Below, piece after piece: positions 7,213-9,254 of a stretch of 9,254 bases of DNA. The DNA lies in assembly GCA_017456685.1 (NCBI GenBank), contig JAFTIV010000143.1, forward strand, positions 1-9,254, in the 5' to 3' direction. The notes under the pieces were generated by a model. That model was not told the origin of the DNA. It worked only from the letters and a program-made list of their open reading frames with translations, and ran no database searches. The position numbers were made by a program, and so were the translations under genes. Source of the DNA: Clostridia bacterium (lineage in GTDB: Bacteria > Bacillota > Clostridia > Oscillospirales > CAG-272). Numbering within the stretch: position 1 is the first letter of the stretch; each line of letters begins with the position of its first letter.

Positions 7213-8556
7213 ATGAAGACTCTCAAAAAATCATTCGTAGCGCTTGCTCTTGCAATGTGCTTAATTCTCTCACTTGTATCGTGTGAGCTTCCGTTTCCTA
7301 CGCAGTCAAGCTCAAGTAGTGGCGCCGACCCTGTAAATGCCTCGTATGCATACATAGCTATTGATATAAATCCATCAATTGAGCTTGTTGTGGCTGACGG
7401 CATTATAGAAAGCGTACGCGCCTGCAATGATGATGCTGAGGTGCTTCTTAGCGGTGAGGACCTAACTGGTATTAGCACCGAGGAGGCGACAGAGAAAATC
7501 GTCGCTCTTGCAGAGGAGCTTGGCTACATCACCGATGAAAACACAGATGTTAGCATCACTGTAACCGCTGATGACGAGACATCGGGTGCCGAGCTCGAAG
7601 CAAGGGCTAAGGACGGAGCTAAAAAAGGTAGCTCAAGGATAGTTGTAAATTCAAATCCACGCGTAGCAGATACACGCGAGGTCAAGGAGCTTAAGGACAA
7701 AAATCCTGAGCTTTACAAGAACCTCTCCCCTGCTCAGCTTCGCATAATCAAGTCGATTATGGAGCTTGACCCAGAGATGACCATTGAGATTGCTATGGAA
7801 ATGGAAACAGAGGAGCTTATCAAGCTTCTTAAGAGCTACACAGAGGAATTTAAGGACTTTAACGGCAAGGAGCTTCGCGACAAGGCGCACGAGCGCAAGA
7901 AGGAGCTTATAGCTCAAAGAGAGGCTGAAATTGCCGAGGCTTATGGCGAGGATTATCTCGCGCTTTGGACTAAAATAAATGCTCTTAAGACAATTTATAA
8001 GGGCTTAGAGGCAAAGGCTGAGGCGATTGAAATCTCACCAGAGGAGCTTGAGGCGCTAAACGAAATTGTCGCTGAGCTTAGCACATATGCGGGCAAGGAA
8101 TTTTCCTCTGTTGAGCACGCAGATGATTTCGAAGACATTCTTGACAGAATTAAAGAGCATTTCCAAGCCTGTGACGGAACAAGCGAGGAGCTTGAGGCGC
8201 TTATCGACGAGCTCGAGGCACTTGTTGAGAGCCTTGAGGACAAATATGATGAGGACGCATACGCACTCACAGACGAGGAGCTTGCTTCTATTGTCGCAAT
8301 CTATGGTGAGTGTGAAATAACTACTCTTGGCGAGCTTGAGGCGCGTATTGACGCGCTCGAGGACGAGCTTAAGGCTCTTAGGGAATCTATCACTCTTGAC
8401 GACATTCAAAAGGACGCAATTGACGATGCCAAGGAGCGCTTTGATGTAGCAAAAGAGCAGGTAAAAAACGAGCTTAAGGACGAAATGGACCGAGCAAGGG
8501 AGCATTTCGAAAGCCAGAAAAACGACAGACGCGAGGCGCACGGCAATCATAGATAA
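7213..8556 (+). CDS. Lipoprotein with RsgI-type DINPSIEL domain and acidic helical C-terminal region
   Basis: The protein has 447 residues. Residues 1-24 are a lipoprotein signal ending in lipobox LVSC (Cys24), followed by a short Ser-rich linker. Residues about 45-200 match the extracytoplasmic middle domain of RsgI anti-sigma factors: YAYIAIDINPSIELVV at 45-60, the Asn-rich strand after it, EELGYI near 104, and a helical end (LSPAQLRIIKSIMELDPEMT). In RsgI proteins the Asn-Pro bond of this motif is a reported self-cleavage site; here it is N53-P54. Residues about 200-447 are very rich in Glu, Lys, Leu and Ala and look helical or coiled-coil, with repeated EELEAL-type segments. RsgI's cytoplasmic anti-sigma segment and internal membrane helix are both absent, so the protein should sit outside the membrane on its lipid anchor. 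ATG 7213 follows AAAGAGGT (7198-7205). An ECF sigma gene starts 67 bases downstream. A role in envelope-stress sensing or in tuning that sigma factor is inferred, not shown. Confidence 0.85.
   Translation: MKTLKKSFVALALAMCLILSLVSCELPFPTQSSSSSGADPVNASYAYIAIDINPSIELVVADGIIESVRACNDDAEVLLSGEDLTGISTEEATEKIVALAEELGYITDENTDVSITVTADDETSGAELEARAKDGAKKGSSRIVVNSNPRVADTREVKELKDKNPELYKNLSPAQLRIIKSIMELDPEMTIEIAMEMETEELIKLLKSYTEEFKDFNGKELRDKAHERKKELIAQREAEIAEAYGEDYLALWTKINALKTIYKGLEAKAEAIEISPEELEALNEIVAELSTYAGKEFSSVEHADDFEDILDRIKEHFQACDGTSEELEALIDELEALVESLEDKYDEDAYALTDEELASIVAIYGECEITTLGELEARIDALEDELKALRESITLDDIQKDAIDDAKERFDVAKEQVKNELKDEMDRAREHFESQKNDRREAHGNHR
8044..8344 (+). repeat. Three GAGCTTGAGGCGC copies at an exact 144-base period
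   Basis: Identical 13-mers occur at 8044-8056, 8188-8200 and 8332-8344 inside the lipoprotein gene. Each starts a (E/G)ELEA(L/R) helix segment, giving a 48-residue period. The protein between copies is only weakly similar, so this is either an old, decayed internal duplication or helix phasing combined with strong codon preference. Confidence 0.5.
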
Positions 8557-8559
8557 ATG

Positions 8560-8588
8560 TTGACTTTTTTGCGACAAGGGTTTAAAAT
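8560..8588 (+). promoter_or_regulatory. Sigma-A-type promoter of the ECF sigma gene
   Basis: TTGACT (8560-8565), a 17-base spacer and TAAAAT (8583-8588) form a near-consensus promoter starting 4 bases after the lipoprotein stop codon. The predicted start is near 8595. The spacer holds AAGGGT (8576-8581), shared with the lipoprotein promoter. The -35 has no AAC motif typical of ECF promoters, so autoregulation by the encoded sigma factor is not evident here. Confidence 0.78.
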
Positions 8589-8611
8589 ATATATAGAAAA
8601 TTTTGTCGCAA
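8569..8611. promoter_or_regulatory. 9-bp perfect inverted repeat flanking the sigma-gene -10 box and touching its ribosome binding site
   Basis: TTGCGACAA (8569-8577) and TTGTCGCAA (8603-8611) are exact reverse complements separated by 25 bases that contain the -10 box. The arm centres are 34 bp apart, about three helical turns. Each arm has its own TTG-N3-CAA symmetry, as an operator half-site would. The right arm overlaps the AA of the AAGGAGG ribosome binding site at 8610-8616. In RNA read through from the lipoprotein gene the stem could extend by U-G, U-G and U-A pairs into GGA (8612-8614). Confidence 0.65.
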
Positions 8612-8623
8612 GGAGGCACGCAG

Positions 8624-9133
8624 ATGAATCTTGATTCACTCGCAACGCGCGTATCACAGCACGATAAGCGAGCGTTTGAGGCGCTATATAACGAGCTTAG
8701 GCAGGCTGTTTATTCTGCTTGCCTTGGCATAGTTAAAAGTCACGCACTTGCAGAGGAGCTAATGCAGGATACCTTTGTTGCTGTATGGACACACTCCTCT
8801 ACCTTTAAGGGCAAGGGCTACAAGACCTGGATACTTACAATTGCTAAAAACAAATCATTAAATCTTTTGAAAAAGCGAGCAAGAGAGTCAAGCGTTGACT
8901 TCAGCGAAAATGACTCTCTTGGCTCATACGAGAGCGATGTAGAGCTTAGCGTTCTAATTAAAACCGCGCTAAAGCTTCTTTCTCCCGAGGAGAGGCAAAT
9001 TGTGCTTCTGCGCTCCTCTGGTGTTAAGGCAAAAGAAATTGCCGAATATTTAAAAATTCCACGACCTACTGTTTCGTGGAAATACAAGGAAGCACTAAAT
9101 AAACTAAAAAATTATATGGAGGGGAAGAAATGA
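8624..9133 (+). CDS. ECF-family RNA polymerase sigma factor
   Basis: The protein has 169 residues, normal for an extracytoplasmic-function sigma factor with only regions 2 and 4. Region 2 spans about 15-88, with ALAEELMQDTFVAVW (41-55) in the core-RNAP and -10-binding part and GYKTWILTIAKNKSLNLLKKR at 65-85. A short acidic linker (about 92-106) leads to region 4 at about 116-165. There LSPEERQIVLLRSSGVKAKEIAEYL and IPRPTVSWKYKEALNKLK form the -35-binding helix-turn-helix. No C-terminal sensory extension is present. Region 4 is canonical, so it is not a SigI-type factor. ATG 8624 is set by AAGGAGG (8610-8616) at 7-base spacing; an in-frame TTG at 8603 lies upstream of that site and is rejected. 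The stop overlaps the next start as ATGA, so the two are probably co-translated. The regulon is unknown; the RsgI-domain lipoprotein gene upstream is a candidate target or partner. Confidence 0.93.
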   Translation: MNLDSLATRVSQHDKRAFEALYNELRQAVYSACLGIVKSHALAEELMQDTFVAVWTHSSTFKGKGYKTWILTIAKNKSLNLLKKRARESSVDFSENDSLGSYESDVELSVLIKTALKLLSPEERQIVLLRSSGVKAKEIAEYLKIPRPTVSWKYKEALNKLKNYMEGKK

Positions 9134-9254
9134 AAGGACGCGACATAAAAAGACAGCTCAAAAATGATATATCTTCTGCATCTAATTCAAGCTTTTCCGC
9201 CATTATGGAAAGGTGCGAGGGCGAGGGTGTGCAGAGCGAGGCTATGCTTGTAAC
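9130..9254 (+). CDS. N-terminus of a gene coupled to the sigma factor, candidate anti-sigma factor (partial)
   Basis: ATG 9130 overlaps the sigma-gene stop (ATGA) and has a strong GGAGGGG (9118-9124) at 5-base spacing. Only 41 complete codons lie in the window, and the frame is open to the edge. The visible start (MKGRDIKRQLKNDISSASNS, then FSAIMERCEGEG) is hydrophilic, with no signal peptide or membrane helix yet, as expected of a cytoplasmic segment. Position and translational coupling suggest the cognate anti-sigma factor, which usually has a short cytoplasmic N-terminal part, one membrane helix and an extracytoplasmic domain. I do not recognise the N-terminus as a named anti-sigma domain, so the call rests on context. 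The gene itself is well supported; its function is not. Confidence 0.75.
   Translation, partial: MKGRDIKRQLKNDISSASNSSFSAIMERCEGEGVQSEAMLV

Noticed and set aside
8056..8619. 187-codon open frame on the minus strand
   Set aside because: It runs antisense across the acidic tail of the lipoprotein gene and the sigma-gene promoter. It is explained by GAG/CTT-rich codon use on the plus strand.
8603..8623. TTG start for the ECF sigma factor
   Set aside because: It is upstream of the AAGGAGG at 8610-8616, which serves ATG 8624.
8624..9133. SigI-type sigma factor, as expected beside an RsgI-like domain
   Set aside because: The protein has a canonical ECF region 4 helix-turn-helix, unlike the distinct C-terminal domain of SigI.

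Overview
The window looks like chromosomal DNA from an uncultured or poorly described Clostridia-class Firmicute, probably gut-associated. This rests on the moderate-to-low GC content, AT-rich sigma-A-type promoters, strong AAGGAGG-type ribosome binding sites, lipobox signal peptides, the lepA-hemW gene pair and the RsgI-type DINPSIEL domain. The taxonomy is an inference. Codon preference is similar across the genes (Leu CTT, Glu GAG, Lys AAG are frequent), so nothing looks recently acquired. I see no tRNA, rRNA, CRISPR array, insertion sequence or riboswitch that I recognise.

Layout. Positions 1-565 (minus strand) hold the 5' part of a secreted lipoprotein gene with an EF-hand-like loop and a probable beta-sandwich domain; it leaves the window at its left edge. 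A 246-bp divergent intergenic region (566-811) carries one promoter in each direction. Positions 812-2665 encode a Na/Pi-cotransporter-family protein with a C-terminal PhoU domain, closed by a clear terminator. Positions 2811-4052 encode a stand-alone family 2 glycosyltransferase with its own near-consensus promoter. Positions 4119-7074 hold lepA and hemW with a 1-base gap, closed by a terminator.

The right-hand 2.1 kb is the most interesting part. A lipoprotein (7213-8556) carries the DINPSIEL domain otherwise known as the extracytoplasmic part of RsgI anti-sigma factors. It lacks any anti-sigma segment or internal membrane helix and ends in a long acidic helical region. It is followed by an ECF sigma factor gene (8624-9133) and, through an ATGA overlap, by the start of another gene (9130 to the window end) in the usual position for a cognate anti-sigma factor. 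The lipoprotein and sigma genes have promoters that share a long element with the same internal spacing (TTGWCTWTTTWG, four variable bases, AAGGGT). The sigma promoter is also flanked by a perfect 9-bp inverted repeat whose right arm touches the sigma Shine-Dalgarno sequence. I infer a cell-surface signalling module in which a lipoprotein and an ECF sigma/anti-sigma pair are co-regulated. Whether the lipoprotein takes part in controlling the sigma factor is a hypothesis.
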